64,000 bases of DNA from NCBI GenBank assembly GCA_000720805.1, contig JODI01000027.1, positions 46,504 to 110,503 of the forward strand, read 5' to 3'. Numbering within the stretch: the first letter of the stretch is position 1; each line of letters opens with the position of its first letter. The translations under genes were made by a program, and so were the position numbers. The stretch is from Streptomyces violaceoruber (GTDB taxonomy: Bacteria; Actinomycetota; Actinomycetes; Streptomycetales; Streptomycetaceae). Under the pieces are notes generated by a model. The model worked only from the letters and a program-made list of their open reading frames with translations. It did not search any database and was not told the origin of the DNA. Shown in pieces: positions 26,000 through 34,900 of the stretch.

Positions 26000-26974
26000 G
26001 TGAGCAACCCCACCGCAGCGCCCCCGGGGGCATACGACCCCGAGGCCGTCTTCGAGAGCACCATCGCCCGGGACCAGCGCATCGAACCCCGCGACTGGAT
26101 GCCCGACGCCTACCGGGCAACGCTCGTCCGGCAGATCGCCCAGCACGCCCACTCCGAGATCATCGGCATGCAGCCGGAGGGTGAGTGGATCACCCGGGCG
26201 CCCTCGCTGCGCCGCAAGGCGATCCTCTTCGCCAAGGTGCAGGACGAGGCGGGGCACGGGCTGTACCTCTACTCGGCGGCCGAGACGCTCGGCGCCGACC
26301 GCACGGAGCTGACGGAGCGGCTGCTCGACGGCCGCCAGAAGTACTCCTCGATCTTCAACTACCCCACCCGCACCTTCGCCGACGTCGGGGTGATCGGCTG
26401 GTTCGTGGACGGGGCCGCCATCTGCAACCAGGTCCCGCTGTGCCGCACCTCTTACGGCCCCTACGGCCGTGCCATGGTCCGCATCTGCAAGGAGGAGTCC
26501 TTCCACCAGCGACAGGGCTACGAAATGCTGCTGACCATGGTGCGCGGCACCGCCGAACAGCGTGCCATGGTGCAGGACGCCGTCGACCGCTGGTGGTGGC
26601 CGTCCCTGATGATGTTCGGCCCGCCCGACGACGACTCCCCCAACTCGGCGCGATCCATGGCCTGGGGGATCAAGCGGCACTCCAACGACGCCCTGCGTCA
26701 GCGCTTCGTCGACATGACCGTCCCGCAGGCCCGGAAACTGGGCGTCACCCTGCCCGACCCGGACCTGCGGTGGAACGAGGAGCGCGGTCAGCACGACTTC
26801 TCGGCCCTGGACTGGGACGAGCTGAAGCGGGTCGTCTCCGGCGACGGACCGTGCAACACCGAACGCGTCGCCCGTCGCAGGGCCGCGCACGAGGAGGGCG
26901 CCTGGGTACGGCGGGCCGCCGCGGCGCACGCCGCCAAGCGGGCCGACCGGCAGCGGGAAGGAGCGGCGGCATGA
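26000..26974 (+). CDS. paaA: PaaA, catalytic diiron subunit of phenylacetyl-CoA epoxidase
   Basis: A 324-residue diiron oxygenase. Iron ligands are visible as glutamates in [13 protein letters not shown] and [13 protein letters not shown] (ExxH), then [14 protein letters not shown] (second ExxH). With PaaB, PaaC and PaaE it epoxidises phenylacetyl-CoA at ring carbons 1 and 2 using O2 and NADPH. Length matches the family. GTG 26000 is chosen from the conserved beginning ([20 protein letters not shown]) and starts the epoxidase block; paaB overlaps it by four bases. Confidence 0.93.
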   Translation: MSNPTAAPPGAYDPEAVFESTIARDQRIEPRDWMPDAYRATLVRQIAQHAHSEIIGMQPEGEWITRAPSLRRKAILFAKVQDEAGHGLYLYSAAETLGADRTELTERLLDGRQKYSSIFNYPTRTFADVGVIGWFVDGAAICNQVPLCRTSYGPYGRAMVRICKEESFHQRQGYEMLLTMVRGTAEQRAMVQDAVDRWWWPSLMMFGPPDDDSPNSARSMAWGIKRHSNDALRQRFVDMTVPQARKLGVTLPDPDLRWNEERGQHDFSALDWDELKRVVSGDGPCNTERVARRRAAHEEGAWVRRAAAAHAAKRADRQREGAAA

Positions 26975-27264
26975 CCTCCGAGAAGCAGACATGGCCGTTG
27001 TACGAGGTGTTCGTACGCGGCAAGCGCGGGCTCAACCACGTCCACGTCGGCTCCCTGCGCGCCGCCGACGACGAGATGGCCCTCCTGCACGCCCGCGACC
27101 TGTACACCCGGCGCAACGAAGGCGTCAGCATCTGGGCCGTGCGCTCGGACACCATCGCCGCCACCGCGCCCGACGAGAAGGACCCCTTCTTCGCACCGAG
27201 CGGCGACAAGGTCTACCGGCACCCCACCTTCTACGCCATCCCCGACGACGTGCCCCACATCTAG
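26971..27264 (+). CDS. paaB: PaaB, phenylacetyl-CoA epoxidase subunit
   Basis: A 97-residue protein with the PaaB pattern: [20 protein letters not shown] near the start, [18 protein letters not shown] in the middle and YRHPTFY at the end. PaaB bridges PaaAC heterodimers in the epoxidase complex. It overlaps paaA as ATGA and is followed by a 49-base gap to paaC. Confidence 0.92.
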   Translation: MTSEKQTWPLYEVFVRGKRGLNHVHVGSLRAADDEMALLHARDLYTRRNEGVSIWAVRSDTIAATAPDEKDPFFAPSGDKVYRHPTFYAIPDDVPHI

Positions 27265-27313
27265 GGCCCTTCTGCCGCGTCCGGCAACACCCAGGAACAT
27301 CTAGGAGCAGCAC

Positions 27314-28180
27314 ATGACCGACGAGGACCTGTACGTCGACGGCGACAGCGCGAGGTGGGCGTTCGGCACCGGGTTCACCGACCCCCTGCACGGCGTCGAC
27401 CAGGCGGTGCCCGACGGGGTCGACGCGGGCGATCTGGCCGCCTGCTGCCTGGCCCTGGGCGACGACGCCCTGGTGTCCGCCCAGCGGCTGGCCGAGTGGT
27501 GCACCCGTGCCCCGGAGCTGGAGGAGGAGCTGGCGCTGGCCAACATCGGCCTGGACCTGCTGGGCCAGGCCCGCCTGCTGTACGCGAGAGCCGGCCGGGC
27601 CGACGGCACCGGCCGTGACGAGGACGCGTACGCCTACTTCCGCGACCCGGCGGACTTCCGCAACGTACGGCTCGCCGAACTGCCGGGCGGCGACTTCGCG
27701 TTCACCGTCGTCCGCCTGCTGGTGCTGTCGGCCTGGAGACTGGCCCTGTGCGAGGCACTGACCGCCGCGCCCGACCCGGTGCTGGCCGCCATAGCGGCGA
27801 AGAGCGTCAAGGAGCTGGCCTATCACCTGCGCTACGCCGTGGACTGGACCCTGCGACTCGGTGACGGCACCGTGGAGTCCCGCACCCGCATGGAAGCCGC
27901 CGTGGAGGGCGTCGCTCCCTGCCTGGACGAGTTGTGGACGGACCACGCCCCGGCGCGGCTCGGCGTCGATCCCGCCGCCGTCGCCCACCGGACCCGGCTC
28001 GAACTGTCCGCCGTGCTGGCCGAGGCCGGGCTGAACCGATCCGGGGTCGTACCCTCGCGCGACACGTCGGCGGTCGCTCTTGCGGGCTCCGGCCGCAACG
28101 GACACCACACCCGGCACCTGGCACCCCTCCTGGCGGAACTGCAGAGCGTCGCCCGTGCCCACCCGGACGCGTCGTGGTGA
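27314..28180 (+). CDS. paaC: PaaC, structural subunit of phenylacetyl-CoA epoxidase
   Basis: A 288-residue four-helix-bundle protein related to PaaA but without a functional iron site. Landmarks are LGDDALVSAQRLAEW, ELALANIGLDLLGQARLLY, DFRNVRLAELPGGDFAFTVV and KELAYHLRYAVDWTLRLGDG. It forms the heterodimer with PaaA that binds CoA ester. The ATG is preceded by AGGAGC. It overlaps paaD by four bases. Confidence 0.92.
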   Translation: MTDEDLYVDGDSARWAFGTGFTDPLHGVDQAVPDGVDAGDLAACCLALGDDALVSAQRLAEWCTRAPELEEELALANIGLDLLGQARLLYARAGRADGTGRDEDAYAYFRDPADFRNVRLAELPGGDFAFTVVRLLVLSAWRLALCEALTAAPDPVLAAIAAKSVKELAYHLRYAVDWTLRLGDGTVESRTRMEAAVEGVAPCLDELWTDHAPARLGVDPAAVAHRTRLELSAVLAEAGLNRSGVVPSRDTSAVALAGSGRNGHHTRHLAPLLAELQSVARAHPDASW

Positions 28181-28722
28181 CGGCGTCGCCCGAGCACGCC
28201 GGGCACCGCGGGGAACGGGCGGAACACGCGCGACGGGTGGCCGCCGGGGTCCCCGACCCCGAACTGCCGATGCTGACGCTGGCCGACCTCGGGGTGCTGC
28301 GCGCCGTCGAGGTCGGGCCGGACGGAACCGTCGTCGCGCGGATCACCCCGACGTACGCGGGCTGCCCCGCCGTGGCCGAGATGCGTGCCGAGGTCGCGTC
28401 CCGGCTGCGCGCCGCCGGCTTTCCCGACGTGCGGGTGGTCACGGTGCTCGACCCGCCGTGGACCACGGACCGGATCAGCGACGAGGGCCGGCGCAAGCTG
28501 GCGGAGCACGGCATCGCACCGCCCGGCTCACGGAATGTGCCGCACCCGGCACCGAGCCGTACCTGGCTCACCCTGACCCGCGCCCCGGCCGCCGTGCCCT
28601 GCCCGCGCTGTGCCTCGGCCGACACCGAGGAGATCTCGCACTTCGCCGCCACCCCCTGCACGGCGCTTCGGCGCTGCCGCGCCTGTCTGGAGCCCTTCCC
28701 GCACGTCAAGGACCTGCCATGA
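28177..28722 (+). CDS. paaD: PaaD, phenylacetyl-CoA epoxidase assembly factor
   Basis: A 181-residue protein with an N-terminal MIP18/SufT-type domain (VPDPELPMLTLADLGVLR, TPTYAGCPA) and a C-terminal cysteine cluster (CPRCAS, CTALRRCRACLEPF). PaaD is needed for maturing the iron-sulfur or iron centres of the epoxidase rather than for catalysis. GTG 28177 overlaps the paaC stop; GTG 28174 is equally in frame. Confidence 0.88.
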   Translation: MTASPEHAGHRGERAEHARRVAAGVPDPELPMLTLADLGVLRAVEVGPDGTVVARITPTYAGCPAVAEMRAEVASRLRAAGFPDVRVVTVLDPPWTTDRISDEGRRKLAEHGIAPPGSRNVPHPAPSRTWLTLTRAPAAVPCPRCASADTEEISHFAATPCTALRRCRACLEPFPHVKDLP

Positions 28723-29834
28723 CCCTCCCCGCATCCCCTGCCCCCGTACCGTCCCGGCGCCGTCCGGTGTTCCACGCCCTGCGTGTGGCCGACGTCGAGC
28801 CGCTGTGCGCCGACGCCGCGGCTCTCACCCTGGAGATCCCCGACCGCCTCGCCGACGAGTTCGCCTTCCTTCCCGGTCAGAGTCTCACCGTGCGCCGCGA
28901 GATCGACGGCCGCGACGAGCGGCGCTCCTATTCCATTTGCTCACCGACAGGGACGGCACCCCGGATCGGCGTCCGAGTCGTACCGGGCGGGCTGTTCTCC
29001 TCCTGGCTCGTGCACGGCGTACAGCCCGGGGACGTCCTGCACGTCATGGCACCGGCCGGAGCGTTCAGCCCCGATCTCGGCGACGGCGGCCACCTCGGTC
29101 ACCATGTGCTCGTCGCCGCAGGGTCGGGTATCACGCCGATGCTGTCGATCGCCGCATCCGTCCTCGCCGCGGACGAGACCTCACGCATCACGCTCCTGTA
29201 CGGCAATCGCCGCTCCGGCACCGTGATGTTCGCCGACGAGCTCGCCGACCTGAAGGACCGGTACCCGGCCCGCTTCCAGCTCGCCCACGTCCTGTCCCGC
29301 GAGCCGCGGGAGGCCGACCTGCTCTCCGGCCGTCTCGACACCGAACGGCTCACCGCGCTGCTCGACGCGCTCGTCGAGGTCCGCGAGGTCGACCACTGGT
29401 GGCTGTGCGGCCCGCACGGCATGGTCCGCGACGCCCGCGCGCTTCTCGCCGGGCTCGGCGTCCCGGCGGGCCGCGTCCACCAGGAACTGTTCCACGCGGA
29501 GGAGGAACCGCCGGCGACGCCCACCGCCGACCACGACGACGCCACCGACCGCGGCCCGACGAGCGAGGTCACCGTGGTCCTCGACGGCAGGGCAACCACG
29601 TTCTCCGCCCCGCGTCATCGCACCGTCCTCGACAGCGCCCAACAGGCCCGCCCCGATCTGCCGTTCGCGTGCAAGGGGGGTGTCTGCGGAACCTGCCGCG
29701 CACTCGTCACCCACGGGCAGGCCGACATGCGCCGCAACTACGCGCTCGAACCGGGGGAGGTCTCCGCGGGTTACGTCCTCACCTGCCAGACCTTCGCCGC
29801 CTCCGACACCCTCACGGTCGACTTCGACAGTTGA
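28719..29834 (+). CDS. paaE: PaaE, reductase subunit of phenylacetyl-CoA epoxidase
   Basis: A 371-residue flavoprotein. FAD-binding RRSYSICSPTG lies near residue 70, the NAD(P)-binding GSGITPMLSI near 150, and the C-terminal plant-type ferredoxin domain has CKGGVCGTCRALV plus a last Cys in LTCQTF for its 2Fe-2S cluster. It passes electrons from NADPH to the PaaA diiron site. It is the last gene of the operon, overlapping paaD by four bases. No clear terminator follows. Confidence 0.92.
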   Translation: MTLPASPAPVPSRRRPVFHALRVADVEPLCADAAALTLEIPDRLADEFAFLPGQSLTVRREIDGRDERRSYSICSPTGTAPRIGVRVVPGGLFSSWLVHGVQPGDVLHVMAPAGAFSPDLGDGGHLGHHVLVAAGSGITPMLSIAASVLAADETSRITLLYGNRRSGTVMFADELADLKDRYPARFQLAHVLSREPREADLLSGRLDTERLTALLDALVEVREVDHWWLCGPHGMVRDARALLAGLGVPAGRVHQELFHAEEEPPATPTADHDDATDRGPTSEVTVVLDGRATTFSAPRHRTVLDSAQQARPDLPFACKGGVCGTCRALVTHGQADMRRNYALEPGEVSAGYVLTCQTFAASDTLTVDFDS

Positions 29835-29886
29835 GGTAGGTCGCTGCCGACCAGTTGATCTTCGAGCACGCCACAGAGAGAAGAGC

Positions 29887-30166
29887 ATGGCCACACCTTC
29901 AGGCGCCGGGCGCGCGAGCGAGGCGCCGCGCAGGCCGAACCGGCGCCCGCTGGGCTGACCGCTGATCGCGAACATCATCTCGGTCAGCGGCAACGCGCTG
30001 GCGGACATCGGCGTTCCGTGGTTCGTGCCGCAGACGTCCGGCAGCGCTGCCAGGGCAGGTGTGGTGGCCTTCTTGGGGATGCTGCCGATGGTCATCGCAG
30101 CGCTCGCCCGCAGGCCAGTGATCGACCGGATCGGCCGCTTACGGGCATTCAGGTCGACAGAGATGG
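29887..30166 (+). pseudogene. MFS transporter N-terminal remnant
   Basis: An ATG at 29887 with GAGAGAAG upstream opens MATPSGAGR and stops at 29958. The neighbouring frame continues with the first helices of an MFS protein: PLIANIISVSGNALADIGVP and AARAGVVAFLGMLPMVIAAL, then PVIDRIGRLR. A one- or two-base change near 29955 thus breaks the frame, and homology ends near 30160 without the remaining ten or so helices. It is the third broken MFS gene in the window. Confidence 0.65.
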
Positions 30167-30360
30167 GCGGGCGAGGAGCCCGGCTACCTCGCCTCTACAC
30201 CTACTCCGGACCCTGTAGGCACCTGACGGTGCATCAGCCCGTGCGTCATGCATGCGTCACTCAGCGAAAACGAACGGTGCCCCCGTCCTCACCCCGAACC
30301 CGCCGCCTGAGACGAAGGCACAGCTCACGGGACGTCGGGCGGTTTCACCTGTTCCCACAC

Positions 30361-30514
30361 CACGAAACAGGTCGAGCAGACCAAAGAAATCGAAGAATGG
30401 CAGGTCAGCGGCTCTTTTCGGCAGGCTCCAGAATCGCCACGCACTCCACGTGCGAGGTCATCGAAAACATGTCGCATGACGAGGGAGTGAAAAGTACCAG
30501 TTCAGAGGGCATTC
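30361..30514. repeat. Left copy of direct repeat flanking defence island (RNA methyltransferase 3' end)
   Basis: The minus strand reads DMFSMTSHVECVAILEPAEK, SR and stop (30405-30470), the C-terminal signature of TrmA/RlmD-type uracil-5 RNA methyltransferases; the rest of that gene is absent. The 37 bases at 30427-30463 are identical to 44256-44292, and similarity continues on both sides over about 150 bases. The repeat lies just outside the Wadjet operon. I read it as a candidate attachment-site half. Confidence 0.6.
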
Positions 30515-30544
30515 ATCACGCCCACCGCGCTCTCGGGATGCGGC

Positions 30545-31903
30545 TCAGCGGGGCCCCCATCCAAGGTCCGTGAGCAAGTCGTCCAGCACCGTTTCCTCCT
30601 CGACCCGGACACCGCGCTCGGCGAGAGCGACGGCCAGGGCGGGGTCCCAGGGAGTTGCGGCGGGCGGGCCCGTCAGGTCCGGGGCTTTGGCCACCATGGT
30701 CACCGCTGTTCGGTAATCGGCGGCCGTGTAGCGCCACGGCCGCCAAGGGACGCTTCGCGCCAGGGCTGCGGCGATACGCACACCGCCCCAGTCGAAATCG
30801 CCGTGGTAGAGAAGGCGGGCTCCCCCCAGGGAAAGGTCGCGCAGCAAGGTGAGCGCGGCGGCCGACGGTTGCCCCTGGAGGCACACCATGGGCGGGCACG
30901 CCGGGCCGAGGGTGTCGGCGGCGGCGGACAGCACGGCCGGGTTCTCGCAGATGTAAACGGTGTCCGTCATGGGAACGGAGGCAACCGGTGCGCGACGGGT
31001 GAGGGAGCGGAGCGTCAGCACAGCCGGCTCCCCCGCGTCGGCCATCCAGTCGAGGGGTGGAGTACCGCGCAGGTTGAGGGTGAGGACGGTCGATGACAGG
31101 TCGTCCTTGAGCAAGCCCGCCGAGGCCCACGCCTCTCGTCGCCACTGCGCACCCGAGCCGTCAGGGTGGCCGGTGAGGCAGCGGATGCCCGACAGCACGA
31201 GAGTGGCGAGCGGCGTCCCGTCGTCCAGGGCATGGGCGCCCGAGAGGTTGCGTGCAGCGAACGTCGCCCGCGAAGTCGGGGGTGACGCGGGCAGCGCACG
31301 CAACGCGCGCACGGCAGCCTCCACCAGGGGGCCCGCGGTCTCCGGTGTCCGGGCGAGGCGCCGTACGAGACCGTCCCCGCGGATCCGCTCGGCCCAGCGG
31401 GCCAGCTCCGCGTCGAGGATGCCGAGGGGGGCGTACGCCTCCTCCCATGCCCGTTCCTCCCTGGTCCGTGTCTCGGCGTGGAGTACGACCGGGCCGGTGA
31501 GGGCGAGGACGGCCACCGCAAGTCCGTCGGGGCTGACACCGGAGCGCCGCAGGATCTCGTCCACGGTGGCGAGGCGAATGCTGAGGGAGCCACTGGATCG
31601 TGGTGCCCGTCCCAGCAGGCGATCGGCGGCGCGCCGTTGGCTTTCATCTGGGTCGGACAAGGTGACGGAGCCGGTGAGCGGCCGGCCGCGGGCCATGCGC
31701 TGCCGCACGCGGTCCACGAACCAGGCAAGGCCGGGATCGCCGAGCAGACGTCCGAGGCGCCCGGTATCGATGTCGGTCCGGGCTTCTGCCGGCGGCGGCC
31801 CGGTCGGCGCCGCGTCCGCGGTGGCGCCCGGCGGTGTCGCGCGTCCGGCCGCCGCCCGGCCTCCGTTGCGGTCAGGCGGGGTCGCCCAATCGTTCACGTC
31901 CAC
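30545..31903 (-). CDS. jetD: Wadjet type II JetD, TOPRIM-type nuclease (TIGR02679)
   Basis: A 452-residue protein of the DUF3323/DUF2399 (TIGR02679) family. The C-terminal TOPRIM-like domain shows the acidic residues expected for metal binding: TVYICENPAVL (Glu) and, about 50 residues later, YHGDFDWGGVRIAAA (DxDxxG). In Wadjet systems JetD cuts the plasmid that the JetABC condensin has extruded. It is the last gene of the operon. GTG 31903 overlaps jetC by ten bases; GTG 31897 would give a four-base GTGA overlap and is equally plausible. It runs to within about 30 bases of the left direct repeat. Confidence 0.87.
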   Translation of the reverse strand: MDVNDWATPPDRNGGRAAAGRATPPGATADAAPTGPPPAEARTDIDTGRLGRLLGDPGLAWFVDRVRQRMARGRPLTGSVTLSDPDESQRRAADRLLGRAPRSSGSLSIRLATVDEILRRSGVSPDGLAVAVLALTGPVVLHAETRTREERAWEEAYAPLGILDAELARWAERIRGDGLVRRLARTPETAGPLVEAAVRALRALPASPPTSRATFAARNLSGAHALDDGTPLATLVLSGIRCLTGHPDGSGAQWRREAWASAGLLKDDLSSTVLTLNLRGTPPLDWMADAGEPAVLTLRSLTRRAPVASVPMTDTVYICENPAVLSAAADTLGPACPPMVCLQGQPSAAALTLLRDLSLGGARLLYHGDFDWGGVRIAAALARSVPWRPWRYTAADYRTAVTMVAKAPDLTGPPAATPWDPALAVALAERGVRVEEETVLDDLLTDLGWGPR

Positions 31904-34900
31904 AGGGACCCCTGTCCGCCGGCGCTGTCGACGACGGCGTTGTGCCCTGGCTCACGGGAAGGACTCGCCGGCCCGTCGGCCCCCTCGCCCAAGTCGCCGG
32001 CATCGGCAGCCGCCGCGAGCGCGTCCACCCGGGAACTGGGCTCCGTGCCGCGCCGTCGTTCGCTGCCGTCCCATTCCCACCGCGTCACCAGTACGGCGTC
32101 GATGTCGTCGACGCGGGAGAGCTGGGCGATGGCGATGCCCGGTACCTGGGGGTAGCAGGCCCATTCGCGTTCGCTGGTCATGACGACGTCGAGGTCGAAG
32201 GCGCGCAGCAGACCGAGGCACTTGGCGCGCGAGTCGTCGTCGACGCCGGCGAACGCCTCGTCCAGGGTGACAAGGCGCGGGGCGTGCGCGCCGCCCGCGC
32301 TCGCGTAGTGCGACGATGCGGCGGCGAACAGGGGCACGGAGGCGGCCAGTACCCGCTCCCCGCCCGAGGCGGGTCCGGTGGCCGGCACCCACTTGCCGTG
32401 CTGGTGGCGTTCGACGCCGAACTCGTGCCAGGACCGGTAGTCGAGGGCGGCGGTGAGGTCCTCCAGCCAGCTGCCGGCGCTGTCGTCGGCCTGCCGGTGT
32501 GCGATCTGCTCCTGGAGGAACGTGCCGACCGCGGCCCGGTCCTCGGGCGACCATGCGTCAGCGGACTGACGCAGCCGTTCGCGGGCCTGGGCCAGTCCCT
32601 GCGGGGCTCGGCGGGACGCTCTCCACACCAGCCGCAGCTTCATGCCCGTTGAGGTCGGGCGCTCCTCCAGTTCCCTGTTCATGGCGGCCACCTGCCGTTC
32701 GGCCGCCCCGATCAGTTCCTGGAGCGTCCCGGCGACCTCGGTGATCAGATGGGTCTGGAGGATCTCGCGCTCGCGTGCGGACAGGATGCGGGTCAGTTCC
32801 GCGACCTCTGCCGCCAGTGCCTCGGCGAGTTCGGGCACGGCCCGTTCCCGGCCCTGGTAGACGATGTCGACCCGCATGCCGTCCTCGCTCGGGCGGGCGG
32901 TGGCGGTGTGACCGTGCCGCGACAGCGCGTCCTGGAGCCTGCCGAACTCCTCGCTCAGCCGCTTCTGCACGCGTTCCCAGGCCGCGTCGGTGTCGTCGAC
33001 CGAGGAGAGCCGTGACTCCACCGCCCGCGCGAGGGCGATGGCGGGGGTCGCCGCCCACGTCCCCGCGCCGTCGTCCGGTACATCGATGTCGGGCAGCGCG
33101 ACAGCGAGCAACCCCGTCGTGGCGAACCGTTGGAGCGCCGCGACGGCTTCCTCACGCGCGGCGGTCGCCTCGGTGACGTCCTCGGCGAGCCGCTCGATGC
33201 GTCCCTCGGCGCGGCTGGCCCGCCGGTCGGCGTCACCGTACTCCGCCCGGGCCTGCCGCTGCTCGTGCTCGCAGACCCGGGCCGCCTCGGCCGTCCCCTC
33301 CAGCTGCCGCTGAAGCTCGGCGACGGCCGCTCCGACAGTGGAGCGGAGCGTCGTGAGATGTTCGTCCGCCGCCGCGGCCGCCCGGGCCGCCTCCCTAGCA
33401 CGCTCCGCGAGTTCGGACGCGAGGAGCCCGGCCCGGTGGGTCTCCTCCTGTTCGCCGGTCACCGCGCGCTCGGCCTCAGCGCGTTCGCGCAATGCGGGCC
33501 ACAGGGCCGCCAGGAGAGCGGTGTGGTCGGCGAGCGCCTGGCGAACGGCGCCCAGTGCCGTGTGGTCGGTGGGGAGGTTCAGGGCGGCCGCGGTGTCGGC
33601 GAGTTCGGCCGCCGCGCGGTCGGCCCGTTGCGCCGCTGGAGCCAGTTCCGCGGCCCGTTCGTCCCGCCGGGCGCGGGCGCGACGGACCGCTTCGGTCGCG
33701 GCGGTGACGCGTGCGTGGGCGTGCCGCAGGTCGTCGTCGCCGGGCAGTGCGGCGAGTTCGGCGTCCAGCACGGCACGGCGACCGGCCACGGCGCGGGACT
33801 CCTCGGCCAGTCGTTCCCGCTCCGCCACCAAGCCGTCGACCTCGGCGCGCAGTTCTCCGACCCGGACACGACGCGCCTGCTCCCGCGCTCCTTCCCCCAC
33901 GTACTGGGCGCTGTCCTTGGCCCAGCTTCCGGTGAGCGCCCCGACGCGGAAGCGCCCGTCCGCGCAGACCCAGGTGTCGTGGCCACCGGCCTCCCACGAG
34001 GCCTCGCCGGGCCCGTCGCCGTCGCCCGCGGCCAGCCCGATCGAGGCGAGCAGGCGCGCGACTGTCTCCTCCCCCACGGCCGCGGCCCCCGCGTCCGCGG
34101 GGTCGACCGCCGGGCACAGCGCGCGGTCGAGACCGGTTCCGCCGAGCAGCCCGACCGGGTCGAGCAGCACGTCGTGGCCGTCCGCAGCGACCGTGGAGCC
34201 GTCCGGCCGCACCCAGGCGTCGAGGAGTCCGGACGCCTCCAGCGCGGCTTCCAGCCCCGCGCGGTCGGCCTCGGTGAGGTGCGGACGGAAGTCGACCAGC
34301 CGCCACAGCGGAGCGCCTGGGCCCCGGTCCCGCACGCCGGGTGTGCGCGTCGGGGGAGCCGCGGGGCCTCGCTCCCCACCCGTTTCGAGGGCGGTCAGTT
34401 CCTCCACCGCCAGCCGCTGCCGCTCCGCCGTCGCCTCCTCGCGGTGGGCCAGTCCGGCCGCCAGGTCGGCCAGGCGGGAGGAGGCGGCGCGATGCGCCTC
34501 GCTCGCCGCCGTACGGGCCGGCAGCGGCCCGTCCAGTGAACTCGCCCAGTCCTGTACGGCGTCCAGGACCGCGGGCAACCCGGGCACCCGCAGCTCGACG
34601 AACCCGGAAAAACGCTCACGCACTGCTGTGACCAGCGCCCGCCCTGCCAGGGCGACGTCCTCCTCCGCCTCGGCCAGCCGCTCCTCCCCGTGCACGACCT
34701 CCTCGTCGGCCTCGTCGACGCGCAGCCGAGCGGCACGGAGCCGCTCCTCGGCCTGCTCGGCCCGCGTGACGAGCTCCACCACGTGCTCGACGGCACGCCG
34801 CCTGCTCGCGGTCGCCTCGTCCGCCTGCCGGCGCAGGACCGCGTCGGGGGCTCCCTCCGTCCTGGGGAGGTCGAGCCGGGCGGCCGCGGCGCTCTCGGCC

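Larger units (their letters stand above)
29835..30544. other. Junction region: MFS remnant and left repeat of defence island
   Basis: After paaE comes a broken MFS gene (29887-30166). DNA with no recognisable gene follows, with a tandem 11-bp motif GTGCGTCATGC ATGCGTCACT at about 30240-30260, and then the left copy of the long direct repeat (30361-30514). Confidence 0.5.

Noticed and set aside
30405..30470. A tRNA or intact methyltransferase as the island's integration target
   Set aside because: No tRNA arms were found, and only the last 20 or so codons of the methyltransferase exist at either edge.
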